17,455 bases of DNA from Alphaproteobacteria bacterium (lineage in GTDB: Bacteria > Pseudomonadota > Alphaproteobacteria > Micavibrionales > UBA1664). Location of the stretch: the NCBI GenBank assembly GCA_018969935.1, contig JAGWXJ010000030.1:1-17455 (forward strand), written 5' to 3'. The first letter of the stretch is position 1. The number at the start of each line of letters is the position of its first letter. Positions 8,001 through 13,870 of this stretch are shown here, in pieces. Under the pieces are notes generated by a model. That model had not been told where the DNA came from, did not search any database, and saw nothing but the letters and a program-made list of their open reading frames with translations. Both the position numbers and the translations under genes were made by a program.

Positions 8001-8550
8001 GACTGCCGCCATCGAGCGCCTGCGCGAAGGGATTGCCGTGCTGAACGGCGAAGCCCGCGAACGCCTTGTCAAAACGTTCGAGCAGGTCAACGCGCACTTC
8101 CAACGTCTGTTCCAGCGCCTGTTCGGCGGTGGCGAAGCGCACCTGAAGCTGATTGATTCCGAAGACCCGCTGGATGCCGGCCTTGAAATCTTCGCACAGC
8201 CGCCCGGCAAGGCGTTGCAATCACTCTCGCTGCTATCGGGCGGGGAACAAACACTGACGGCGATCTCCATGATCTTCGCCATGTTCCTTGCCAACCCGGC
8301 CCCTGTTTGCGTGCTGGACGAGGTGGACGCACCGCTTGATGACGCCAACGTGGACCGCGTGTGCACGCTGCTTGAGGAAATGTCGGCCAGCTGCTCGACA
8401 CGCTTCCTCATCATCTCTCACCACCGCATGACGATGGCCCGCATGCACAGGCTGTACGGCGTGACGATGGCCGAGCGCGGCATCAGCCAGCTTGTATCCG
8501 TCAACCTTGCGGCGCAGGGCGACCTTCTTGCGCATATCAAGGCGGCGTGA
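5080..8550 (+). CDS. smc: Chromosome segregation ATPase SMC
   Basis: This is the 1156-residue condensin ATPase, which dimerises at its hinge and, with ScpA and ScpB (not in this window), organises and separates newly replicated chromosomes. The N-terminal head has Walker A GPNGCGKSN at 32-40. A long coiled coil rich in Ala, Glu, Arg and Gln covers about 165-505. A non-coiled hinge region lies at about 510-625, followed by the returning coil. The C-terminal head has signature LSGGEQ at 1052-1057 and Walker B VCVLDEVDAPLDD with Asp1080/Glu1081. All ATPase motifs are intact. The hinge lacks the usual glycine-rich signature and holds LVSKEGQIWRWDG instead, a form I associate with alphaproteobacterial SMCs. 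The start is ATG 5080, where MVQIQRLRLSGFKSF is a classic SMC N-terminus. A GGAA sequence upstream is only a weak ribosome-binding site. Confidence 0.97.
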   Translation: MVQIQRLRLSGFKSFVDKTELDIGDGLNGIVGPNGCGKSNLVEALRWVMGENRAKNMRSGDMEDVIFAGTSARPARSIAEVTLTLDNADGTAPHPFGGAAQIEVTRRIERDKGSKYLVNGKEVRARDVQMLFADALTGAHSPALVSQGRVTQLIQAKPSERRQMLEESAGVASLYTRRHEAELRLKAAEENLSKLDLVINELGNRANSLRNQAKSATRYRELSESIRKLESLLAWQDWGSTRDKLKKEETRHTDTDAQLREAMLKTSELTRAAAEAAEAVEGLRIGDAEARAALQLLRQALEQLEREANHRRTEHNDIIRQMSEAEADLRLATEQRDALADRASVIAADLDKISSEDAENPTGLGDLERDYAQAQEAVRFAENDVLAHQDKIRKAKSEREQAQVAATRAEAEAKRLAARLADIEAQYAAAMVQGTEEQELATLVTAIEDYKAKRAEAEGTLADKQAAFDAARDGVNAARDALQTLQQDKGGKQRELKSLTDLIARLSQGFEGSYILALDIPAEYAVAVSAAAGEAALRAEEGQWGQAAEGFAASDWPQGVTPLASVIEAPAALQAFVSSVAIVDAEKAASLQAQLKRGQVLVSKEGQIWRWDGLSVSRSADSESRIFTLRAQIKECEAALAAIDPAIASAQETLNIKNTERDTLQAACATLQQQVREYAGQLQSAERKTEQLQKVVNDRVVKRSLLEGQRDQAREAAKGAEDAMVAASAAYAVFENTDAEAQLANDLRAAEEILTERRARRDGLSGQIEAIKAAALQAKQLLERLRNEAKRTDEQIARVKAQAESLTSRLEALSARKETLDPQIAQDEAGTARDAILTRITDAEAKAAEASDGFAVADAKAKSLAQELKKSEEEGIGLRERRAVIAATIQALQGEQERIANDIQERFSCSPSMLENAVMSEWAEAIPSQSKARSERDFLNRERDDMGPVNLRAEVELEEATTEQTRLETEKADLTAAIERLREGIAVLNGEARERLVKTFEQVNAHFQRLFQRLFGGGEAHLKLIDSEDPLDAGLEIFAQPPGKALQSLSLLSGGEQTLTAISMIFAMFLANPAPVCVLDEVDAPLDDANVDRVCTLLEEMSASCSTRFLIISHHRMTMARMHRLYGVTMAERGISQLVSVNLAAQGDLLAHIKAA

Positions 8551-8562
8551 AGAGCCTATTGA

Positions 8563-9444
8563 ATGTCTGAACTAGCAACCCTTGAGCCTAAGCAATTAAT
8601 CAGGCTCATGGATGTGCTTTCATCTGCCGGTTTCGATGTAAGCGAATGGTCTAAGAATTTCAAAGGTAAGCACCCTTCTACAAATCCCAAATACTGTTAC
8701 GAATGGTCATTCAATGCACCTGACCGCGTGCTACTGACCTTCTGGTTCACAGATATTAGCGAGGAAAACGGCAAGATTTTCCGTGAAATGAACATGCGTG
8801 TGCGCGCCACTAAGATCTTTCAAAAGGGTGCAAAGAGAAAGCGTGCCGAGAACTATGATGCCGCGCTGCGTTACGCATATGACAACAGGCTTCCTGTTTA
8901 CATTGCTCTCTGTATAAGGGACCCAAAATCCAAGGATGCCAGCAGCGCAAAGTCATTAAAGCGGGTCCTTGATACAAAAACCTGGGCAGTTGTTTCCTAT
9001 GACCATCAGACAGGCGACGCCAGAATTGAAAGAGGGGCGAACCCCAATAATGAGTTGATGGATATCATAAGCGCTGAGGTTGATTTTGATGATGATGCAG
9101 ATGCTCATGAAGGGCAAAAGCAGAAGATATATGTAACACATAGAAAGCGTGAAAGCCGACTACGCATAGATAAAATCAGACAGCATTTAGCTCGCAACGG
9201 TGGCCGACTGGCTTGCGAGGTCCCAAAATGTGGTTTTGATTTTTTTAAAATCTATGGTGAAGCGGGAAGAGATTTTGCTCATGTCCACCATATTGACCCT
9301 TTGTACAATTCACCTGACGAAGGCAGAAAGGTAACTTTGGATGACTTGGCAATTGTTTGCGCGAATTGTCATGCCATAATACACCGCAAGGGCGGGTGCC
9401 TGCCTATGCACGACCTTATTAAATCTTCAACCGCGATTGAGTAA
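8563..9444 (+). CDS. HNH endonuclease, McrA-like, probable restriction/defence gene
   Basis: The 293-residue protein ends in a zinc-bound HNH (beta-beta-alpha-metal) nuclease domain. Cys218 and Cys223 form the first zinc pair and Cys266/Cys269 in CANCH the second. The catalytic segment is HVHHIDPL with His242-His243, and the finger closes with Asn268, His270 and His274. This layout resembles McrA-type nucleases that cut modified DNA. The N-terminal ~150 residues (YEWSFNAPDRVLLTFWF, then NMRVRATK) look like the presumed DNA-recognition module of such proteins, but I am unsure of that. An acidic linker, DFDDDADAHE, separates the two parts. Base composition is unlike its neighbours: 25 of 60 bases are G or C at 9061-9120, against 41 of 60 in smc at 6301-6360. 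It starts 12 bp after smc and ends 2 bp before atpI, with no clear Shine-Dalgarno sequence. Acquisition by transfer is inferred; a phage- or plasmid-restriction role is a hypothesis. Confidence 0.85.
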   Translation: MSELATLEPKQLIRLMDVLSSAGFDVSEWSKNFKGKHPSTNPKYCYEWSFNAPDRVLLTFWFTDISEENGKIFREMNMRVRATKIFQKGAKRKRAENYDAALRYAYDNRLPVYIALCIRDPKSKDASSAKSLKRVLDTKTWAVVSYDHQTGDARIERGANPNNELMDIISAEVDFDDDADAHEGQKQKIYVTHRKRESRLRIDKIRQHLARNGGRLACEVPKCGFDFFKIYGEAGRDFAHVHHIDPLYNSPDEGRKVTLDDLAIVCANCHAIIHRKGGCLPMHDLIKSSTAIE

Positions 9445-9446
9445 CC

Positions 9447-9803
9447 ATGAACGACGAGAGCAAGCTCAAGGACCTTCAGGCGCAGATTGATGCCCTGAAA
9501 ACAAAAACCGAGCCCAAGAATGCGGCGGGCGGCAGTGACGAATCGGAATCCATGTCCGTTGGCATGCGGGCCGGTACTGAACTGGTTGGCGCGACCGTCG
9601 GTTCGGCGCTTATCGGGTACGGGCTGGACAGCTGGCTGGGGACCAAACCGTGGTTTTTGATTATTATATTCCTTTTGGGCGTTTGCGCCGCCTTTCTAAA
9701 CATCTGGAAAATAACAGAAAATTCGGATCGCAAATCCGCCGAAAAAAATCTTTCCGCGGAGCAAAAGAAATCCTTGGCAAAAGACGTCGAGCCCCTTAAA
9801 TAG
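9447..9803 (+). CDS. atpI: F0F1 ATP synthase assembly protein AtpI
   Basis: This small membrane protein begins many F0 operons and helps assemble the c-ring, possibly through Mg2+ handling. The 118-residue product has a charged N-terminal helix (1-35) and two membrane segments at about 43-62 and 69-87. The family-typical RAGTELVGATVGSALIGYGL lies around the first of these, with a short loop at DSWLGTKPW. The tail is charged and Lys/Glu-rich. It opens the F0 operon, with atpB 40 bp downstream. No ribosome-binding site is evident before the ATG, which follows the HNH stop codon by two bases. Transcription may therefore come through the HNH gene or from a promoter inside its 3' end. Confidence 0.9.
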   Translation: MNDESKLKDLQAQIDALKTKTEPKNAAGGSDESESMSVGMRAGTELVGATVGSALIGYGLDSWLGTKPWFLIIIFLLGVCAAFLNIWKITENSDRKSAEKNLSAEQKKSLAKDVEPLK

Positions 9804-9843
9804 AGGGCGAATTTTGAAGCAACCCCGACCCTAAAAAAGAGCC

Positions 9844-10578
9844 GTGGCTGACCCTATACATCAGTTTGTAATCCAAGACCTTGTTCCCCTTCATATCGGG
9901 GGCGTTGACCTTTCTTTCACCAATTCCGCACTCTGGATGGTGATTGCGGCGGGCCTTTCCTCGGTCGTCCTTACGATGGCGATGAGCCGCGCAAGCATTG
10001 TGCCGAACCGCCTGCAAGTGGTTGCCGAATCCGCCTATTCATTCGTGGCCAACATGGTGCGCGACAACGCGGGCACCGAGGGCATGCGCTTTTTCCCGCT
10101 TATCTTCACGCTGTTTATCGTGGTGCTGATGGGGAATGCGCTGGGCATGATCCCCTACTCGTTTACGTATACCAGCCACCTTGCCGTTACGGGCGCGCTT
10201 GCACTGTTTATCTTTATTTTCGTTACAATCGTTGGCTTCATCCGCCACGGGTTGCACTTCCTGTCGCTGTTTTCGCCTGAAGGCGTGCCACTGGTCCTCA
10301 AGTTTTTTGTAATTCCGCTTGAAATCATTTCCTACCTGACGCGCCCTGTTACGCTTTCTGTCCGTCTTTTTGCGAACATGATGGCAGGGCACCTTTTGCT
10401 TAAGGTTTTTGCGGGTTTCTGCGTATCGCTGATGAGCGTGAGCATTGCCCTTTCGCTTCTGCCCATGGCTTTCAACGCAGTCATGATCGCATTCGAGTTT
10501 TTGATAGCCGGTCTACAGGCATACGTATTTACGGTCCTTACGTGCGTATACCTCAAGGACGCTATCGAATTGCACTAA
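9844..10578 (+). CDS. atpB: ATP synthase F0 subunit a
   Basis: Subunit a forms the stator half-channels that let protons load and unload the c-ring. The 244-residue product has the usual run of hydrophobic helices. The key helix holds TLSVRLFANMMAGHLLL, in which Arg174 corresponds to the essential Arg210 of E. coli. The N-terminus HQFVIQDLVPLHIGG is typical of alphaproteobacterial subunit a. The start is a GTG at 9844, with a purine-rich AAAAAAGAG just upstream as the ribosome-binding site; no in-frame ATG fits the family N-terminus. It lies between atpI and atpE in the F0 operon. Confidence 0.96.
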   Translation: MADPIHQFVIQDLVPLHIGGVDLSFTNSALWMVIAAGLSSVVLTMAMSRASIVPNRLQVVAESAYSFVANMVRDNAGTEGMRFFPLIFTLFIVVLMGNALGMIPYSFTYTSHLAVTGALALFIFIFVTIVGFIRHGLHFLSLFSPEGVPLVLKFFVIPLEIISYLTRPVTLSVRLFANMMAGHLLLKVFAGFCVSLMSVSIALSLLPMAFNAVMIAFEFLIAGLQAYVFTVLTCVYLKDAIELH

Positions 10579-10613
10579 ACCAACCATTAACAATGAAATG
10601 AAGGAAACCTAAA

Positions 10614-10838
10614 ATGGAAATCGAATCCGCAAAATTGATTGCAGCCGCCCTTGCCCTCCTCCCGATGGCCGGCGTCGGTATCGGCCTTGGCAACATGTTC
10701 TCGGCCTACAACAACGCAATCGGCCGCAACCCCGGCGCCGTTGACCTGCTGAACAAGAAGTTCATGCTTATGTTCGCGTTCACGGAAGCTCTCGGTATCT
10801 TTGCGCTTCTCGTTTCGCTGATGATCCTGTTCAAGTAA
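10614..10838 (+). CDS. atpE: ATP synthase F0 subunit c
   Basis: This is the 74-residue proteolipid that forms the rotating proton-carrying ring. It is a two-helix hairpin. Helix 1 has the glycine repeat GVGIGLGN (Gly20, 22, 24 and 26) for close helix packing. The polar loop is Arg38-Asn39-Pro40. Helix 2 holds FTEALGIF with the proton-binding Glu58. The motif is that of a proton-type ring, without the full set of residues expected for sodium binding. AAGGAA at 10601-10606, seven bases before the ATG, is the clearest ribosome-binding site in the operon together with that of atpF. That fits the high copy number of c per complex. Confidence 0.97.
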   Translation: MEIESAKLIAAALALLPMAGVGIGLGNMFSAYNNAIGRNPGAVDLLNKKFMLMFAFTEALGIFALLVSLMILFK

Positions 10839-10854
10839 GATCACGAGCACGTTG

Positions 10855-11643
10855 ATGAACAAGAGCTTCCTGCGTACCTGCCTTGCTTTTGCCGTTGTGG
10901 CCGTTTTGGCCGCAACGCCCGCAGTTGCGCAACAAGAGCCCGCAGTCATGCAACCCCCTGCCGCGCCGGCCCCAACAGCCGGCACCACGGGTAGCGAGCT
11001 GCCGTTCATCAACAGCGGTGCGAACCAGCCTGTTTTGCAAACCATTTCGCCGGACGGGCAAGCGATTGCCCCCGATGAAATGGAAGCGCCAGTCGGCGAG
11101 GCCGCCGAGGGTGCAGCGCACGGTGAAGGCGGACACAGCAAGGGCCTGCCCCAGTTTGATGTTTCCACCTTCCCCAAGCAGCTTTTCTGGCTCGCGCTTA
11201 CGTTCGCGTTCCTGTATGTCACGTTCTCTACCGTCACGCTTCCACGTATCGGCAATGTCATCGACAAGCGCGCTGCCAAGGTTTCGGCAGACCTTGAGGC
11301 TGCACAATCGCTGAAATCGGAAGTCGAGCGCCTACGCGGCGAATACGAAGCCGCCATTGCCGCCGCCCAAAGCGAAGCCGCCAAGCTGATTACGACCGTC
11401 CAGTCCGATATCAAGCGCATGGCCGAGCAGCAGGACGCCGCCTACAAAGCGCGTACGGAAGAAGCCGTTGAACAACTTGAAAAGAAAATCGATGTTGCGC
11501 GTAAGCGCATCATGGCCGACCTCAACAACCTTGCCGCTGACCTTACGGTTGATATTGCCGCCCGCGTGGCAGGCGTAAAAGCCGATAGCAAAACGGCATC
11601 CGCCGCTGTTGACGGCCTTTCCGGCAAAGCCAAGGCCGCTTAA
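10855..11643 (+). CDS. atpF': ATP synthase F0 subunit b' with signal-peptide-like, extended periplasmic N-terminus
   Basis: This is one of two peripheral-stalk b-type subunits, paired with atpF directly downstream. The 262-residue product is much longer than a usual b' (about 160-200). Residues 1-25 look like a cleavable signal peptide (basic start, hydrophobic core, AVA before Gln26). About 80 residues rich in Pro, Ala and Gly follow. The b' core then begins at LPQFDVSTFPKQLFWLAL, with the membrane segment at about 108-128, followed by a long Ala/Glu/Lys coiled coil that reaches F1. FDVSTF-x-Q-LFWLA is the recognisable alphaproteobacterial b' signature. I chose ATG 10855; a TTG immediately before it would add one residue. 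The N-terminus of b' is periplasmic, so a signal peptide is topologically consistent. Whether it is cleaved cannot be seen. Confidence 0.9.
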   Translation: MNKSFLRTCLAFAVVAVLAATPAVAQQEPAVMQPPAAPAPTAGTTGSELPFINSGANQPVLQTISPDGQAIAPDEMEAPVGEAAEGAAHGEGGHSKGLPQFDVSTFPKQLFWLALTFAFLYVTFSTVTLPRIGNVIDKRAAKVSADLEAAQSLKSEVERLRGEYEAAIAAAQSEAAKLITTVQSDIKRMAEQQDAAYKARTEEAVEQLEKKIDVARKRIMADLNNLAADLTVDIAARVAGVKADSKTASAAVDGLSGKAKAA

Positions 11644-11654
11644 GGAGAAGCACC

Positions 11655-12137
11655 ATGACATACCTTAGCGACGCAACTTTCTGGGTCCTTCTTTCCTTCC
11701 TGATTTTTGTCGGCGTGTTCATCCGTGTCGGCTGGTCGCAAGTCATTGCGATGCTGGATGGCCGTATTGGCGAAATCCGCAGCGAGATCGACACGGCTGA
11801 AAAGCTGCGCCGCGAAGCTGCCGACATGCTGGCCCAATACCAAGCCCGCCACCGTGACGCGATGAAGGAAGCTGCAGAAATTGCCGGCCGCGCCAAGGTG
11901 CAGGCTGAAACCATCCGCGCGAAGGCCGAGGCCGATTTGCGCGAAACGATGGCCCGCCGCGAAAAACAACTGGCCGACCGCCTGACGCGCATCGAGCAGG
12001 CTGCCGAGGCCGAGCTGCGCCAAGCCACTGCCGCCCTTGCCCTCAAGGCATCGGAAACCGTGATCCGCAAAGGGCTGGATGCCAAGGGCCAAGCCGCGCT
12101 GGTTGACCAGTCGGTTGCCGCTCTCAAGGCCATTTAA
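11655..12137 (+). CDS. atpF: ATP synthase F0 subunit b
   Basis: Subunit b is the second peripheral-stalk protein, linking subunit a in the membrane to F1. The 160-residue product has a single N-terminal membrane helix (about residues 5-24, TFWVLLSFLIFVGVFIRVGW), then an uninterrupted amphipathic charged helix to the end, as expected. A strong Shine-Dalgarno sequence AAGGAG at 11642-11647 overlaps the end of the b' gene, eight bases before the ATG. It is the last gene of the F0 operon. The F1 genes are absent, as expected where F0 and F1 form separate operons. Confidence 0.95.
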   Translation: MTYLSDATFWVLLSFLIFVGVFIRVGWSQVIAMLDGRIGEIRSEIDTAEKLRREAADMLAQYQARHRDAMKEAAEIAGRAKVQAETIRAKAEADLRETMARREKQLADRLTRIEQAAEAELRQATAALALKASETVIRKGLDAKGQAALVDQSVAALKAI

Positions 12138-12168
12138 GCACCCCCGCTAGCCAGCGCCCATGCGGCGC

Positions 12169-12181
12169 GGGTACAATACCC
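12169..12181 (+). promoter_or_regulatory. Small palindrome with a -10-like core before nadD
   Basis: GGGTA-CAA-TACCC is a perfect 5-bp inverted repeat with a three-base loop, six to eighteen bases before the nadD start at 12187. Its centre contains TACAAT, one base off a consensus -10 box, but no good -35 is found about 17 bp upstream. It could be a weak promoter core, an operator half-site pair or a small hairpin. The arms are short, so chance is possible. Confidence 0.2.
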
Positions 12182-12186
12182 ACCGT

Positions 12187-12837
12187 ATGTCCGTATTCAC
12201 CCCTTCACCGCACCCTTTATCCGCCGCGCGCTGGAAGGGTTTGCGCGTGGGGCTTTTGGGCGGTTCCTTCAACCCTGCCCATGCCGGGCACATGCACATT
12301 GCCAAGCAAGCCATGGTGCGCCTGAAGCTTGATGCCGTTTGGTGGGTTGTGAGCCCCGGCAACCCCCTCAAGACCAAGAACCCCGTAAAGGATTTTGAAG
12401 CGCGCGTTAAGGCCGTGAATGCTTTTGTAAAACACCCGCGCATGTGCGCAACGGACATCGAGGGCAAGCTTAAAACGCGCTATACCTACGATACCATCAA
12501 GGCACTCCTAACGCGCTTCCCCCGTACACAGTTTGTATGGATTGCCGGCATGGATAACGCCTGCGCCTTTGACCGCTGGGACAAGTGGGAAAAACTGCCT
12601 GCCCTTATGCCCTTCGTGTTTTTTGACCGCCCGCCTGCTGCCGCCAAACTGAAGGGCAAGCGCATACGCCAGCACCGCCATATCGCGCAGTGCACAAAAC
12701 TGGTGGCCCGCCCCCTCAAACCTTCCGAAAACGGCGTTTTCTGGATGCTTTCGGGCAAATCCGTCAACCTTTCTTCCACGGCCATCAGGCGCAAAAAACA
12801 GGGGCATTTTGCGAAAAGGGCAGAATCTGGGGTATAA
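12187..12837 (+). CDS. nadD: Nicotinate-nucleotide adenylyltransferase NadD
   Basis: NadD transfers AMP from ATP to nicotinate mononucleotide, making deamido-NAD in NAD biosynthesis. The 216-residue product has the nucleotidyltransferase signature GGSFNPAHAGH at 25-35, with both His residues of the catalytic H-x-G-H. VVSPGNPLK follows in the substrate-binding region, WIAGMDN is the conserved aspartate-containing loop, and SSTAIR at 196-201 is the C-terminal nucleotide-binding motif. ATG 12187 gives a 20-residue lead before the first strand, as is usual in alphaproteobacteria. The alternative ATG 12160 adds nine residues without support; neither has a strong ribosome-binding site. The gene lies between the F0 operon and rsfS, and nadD-rsfS-rlmH is a common neighbourhood. 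Its last codons contain a TATAAT sequence, described separately. Confidence 0.94.
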   Translation: MSVFTPSPHPLSAARWKGLRVGLLGGSFNPAHAGHMHIAKQAMVRLKLDAVWWVVSPGNPLKTKNPVKDFEARVKAVNAFVKHPRMCATDIEGKLKTRYTYDTIKALLTRFPRTQFVWIAGMDNACAFDRWDKWEKLPALMPFVFFDRPPAAAKLKGKRIRQHRHIAQCTKLVARPLKPSENGVFWMLSGKSVNLSSTAIRRKKQGHFAKRAESGV

Positions 12838-12838
12838 T
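12809..12838 (+). promoter_or_regulatory. Candidate sigma-70 promoter at the end of nadD, reading into rsfS
   Basis: A perfect -10 TATAAT at 12833-12838 overlaps the nadD stop codon. A partial -35 TTGCGA (4 of 6 matches) lies 18 bp upstream at 12809-12814. A transcript would start near 12845, leaving a leader of about 105 bases before rsfS. The -10 is seen directly; promoter activity is inference. Confidence 0.4.
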
Positions 12839-12953
12839 GAAAGGGTTGATGAGAGATTGTACCATCTTAAAACATCGCACCGTGACCGCTTTGGCCCTTG
12901 AAACGGCGAGGCGGTTTTTTACTTTAAACACCAACAAAGGAGAGCACCCATAG
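12837..12953 (+). CDS. Possible 38-residue leader ORF overlapping the rsfS start
   Basis: An ATG overlapping the nadD stop opens a 38-codon frame (MKGLMRDCTILKHR...) that closes with TAG at 12951-12953, so its stop overlaps the rsfS ATA at 12950-12952 as ATAG. If the TATAAT at 12833 is used, transcription begins after this ATG and the in-frame ATG at 12849 would be the first available. No Shine-Dalgarno sequence is seen. The ORF contains ARRFF, but these codons are simply the terminator stem and T-run, so I do not read them as amino-acid control codons. It may be a chance ORF or a coupling peptide. Confidence 0.2.
   Translation: MKGLMRDCTILKHRTVTALALETARRFFTLNTNKGEHP
12885..12920 (+). terminator. 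Intrinsic terminator-like hairpin between nadD and rsfS
   Basis: ACCGCTT at 12885-12891 pairs with AGGCGGT at 12909-12915, counting one G-U pair. An inner GCC/GGC pairing is possible within the loop, and five further T residues follow directly after the stem. It would end the nadD transcript, or act as an attenuator for transcripts starting at the TATAAT 50 bp upstream. The stem is modest, so efficiency is uncertain. Confidence 0.5.
12937..12942 (+). promoter_or_regulatory. Strong Shine-Dalgarno sequence that fixes the rsfS start at ATA
   Basis: AAGGAG lies seven bases before ATA at 12950, ideal spacing, whereas it is 100 bases from the first GTG of the frame. It is one of the strongest ribosome-binding sites in the window and decides the start of rsfS. 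Confidence 0.7.
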
Positions 12954-13375
12954 CCAGCAAAAAACCCGCGGGTAAAAACCCCGCCGAGTCACTCAAGGAC
13001 CTGTTACTCAAGACCCTTGATGACAACAAGGCCGAAGACATTGTGACAGTACCGCTTGATGGCAAGTCGGCCCTTGCCGATTACATGATTATCGCTTCCG
13101 GCAGATCCGCCCGCCACGTTGTGGCTTTGGCTGAATTGTTGGGAGAGGCCCTCCATAAACTTGGCCGCCCCGCGCGCTATGAAGGCCGCGATAGCGGTGA
13201 CTGGGTTTTGACGGATGCGGGGGATGTGATTGTCCACCTGTTCCGCCCCGAAGTACGCAGCTTTTACAACCTCGAGAAAATGTGGTGCCAGCCCGATGAC
13301 ACCGTGCCCGTGGCCGAAGGCCCCGCACGCAAGGTTGCAGGCCAAAAACGCCGCAGGGCTGCCGCTACCGCCTGA
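12950..13375 (+). CDS. rsfS: Ribosomal silencing factor RsfS, apparent ATA start
   Basis: RsfS binds ribosomal protein uL14 and blocks subunit joining, shutting down translation in poor nutrients. From ATA 12950 the product is 141 residues: a basic N-terminal tail, the conserved first helix SLKDLLLKTLDDNKAEDI at 14-31, then VPLDGKSALADYMIIASG, the RDSGDWVLTDAGDVIVHLF core and YNLEKMWC, all typical of the family, and finally a basic tail. Between the in-frame stop at 12899 and GTG 13043 there is no ATG, GTG or TTG. Starting at GTG 13043 would delete the whole first helix and part of the first strand. AAGGAG seven bases before ATA supports initiation there. Either a non-canonical ATA start is used, or the base at 12952 is a sequencing error or mutation of ATG. 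rlmH follows 51 bp downstream. Confidence 0.9.
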   Translation: MASKKPAGKNPAESLKDLLLKTLDDNKAEDIVTVPLDGKSALADYMIIASGRSARHVVALAELLGEALHKLGRPARYEGRDSGDWVLTDAGDVIVHLFRPEVRSFYNLEKMWCQPDDTVPVAEGPARKVAGQKRRRAAATA

Positions 13376-13376
13376 T

Positions 13377-13417
13377 TTATCCGCCTTGCGGGTTGCACTC
13401 TGCAACAGCACGGATAA
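13377..13417 (+). promoter_or_regulatory. Nested hairpin in the rsfS-rlmH gap
   Basis: TTATCCG (13377-13383) pairs perfectly with CGGATAA (13411-13417), and inside it GTTGCA (13392-13397) pairs with TGCAAC (13401-13406) around a CTC loop. The unpaired internal loop is 8 and 4 bases. The structure fills most of the gap, begins two bases after the rsfS stop and ends nine bases before the rlmH ATG. It lacks a T-run, so it is more likely an RNA processing, stability or translation element, or a dyad operator, than a terminator. Confidence 0.45.
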
Positions 13418-13426
13418 CATGGCCTG

Positions 13427-13867
13427 ATGAAATTTTCCCTTATTGCCGTCGGCAAGATGAAGGACCGCGCCCAACGCGCCCTGTATGACGACTATGCCGT
13501 GCGGCTTTCGCCGCCCCCTACCCTGATTGAAATTCCGCAAGCCAACGGCCAAGCCGAAGCGCAGGCCATTGAAAAGCATATCGACGCTCAAGCCTTTGTT
13601 GTGGTGCTGGACGAGCGCGGCAAGTTGCTTACAAGCATGGAATTTGCAAACAGCCTGCAAACGGCGATGAATAACGGCAAATCCCACCTGCAAGTCATCA
13701 TTGGCGGGGCGGAAGGCTTGACAGACGGCATACGCGCCCGTGCGAACCTTATGCTGGCCTTCGGCAAAATGACGTGGCCGCACATGATGGTGCGTATCAT
13801 GGTGCTGGAACAGGTATACCGCGCGCGCCAGATACTGGCCGGCCACCCTTACCACAGGGAGGGTTAA
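13427..13867 (+). CDS. rlmH: 23S rRNA pseudouridine-1915 N3-methyltransferase RlmH
   Basis: RlmH is a SPOUT-fold methyltransferase that uses S-adenosylmethionine to methylate pseudouridine 1915 in helix 69 of assembled ribosomes. The 146-residue product is slightly shorter than the usual ~155. It has the start KFSLIAVGKMK and LDERGKLLTSMEFA at 61-74. The knot motif IIGGAEGLTD at 91-100 binds the cofactor. It ends FGKMTWPHMMVRIMVLEQ... with HPYHRE at the C-terminus, the catalytic tail. All are intact. It lies between rsfS and the envelope genes, with the EnvC-like gene starting 3 bp after its stop, so it is probably co-transcribed with them. Its own ribosome-binding site is weak, and a nested hairpin sits just upstream. 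Confidence 0.96.
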   Translation: MKFSLIAVGKMKDRAQRALYDDYAVRLSPPPTLIEIPQANGQAEAQAIEKHIDAQAFVVVLDERGKLLTSMEFANSLQTAMNNGKSHLQVIIGGAEGLTDGIRARANLMLAFGKMTWPHMMVRIMVLEQVYRARQILAGHPYHREG

Positions 13868-13870
13868 ACC

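Noticed and set aside
12837..12953. Amino-acid attenuator leader peptide for rsfS
   Set aside because: The Arg-Arg-Phe-Phe run is produced by the terminator stem and its T-tract, and rsfS is not a biosynthetic gene. I keep it only as a low-confidence ORF.
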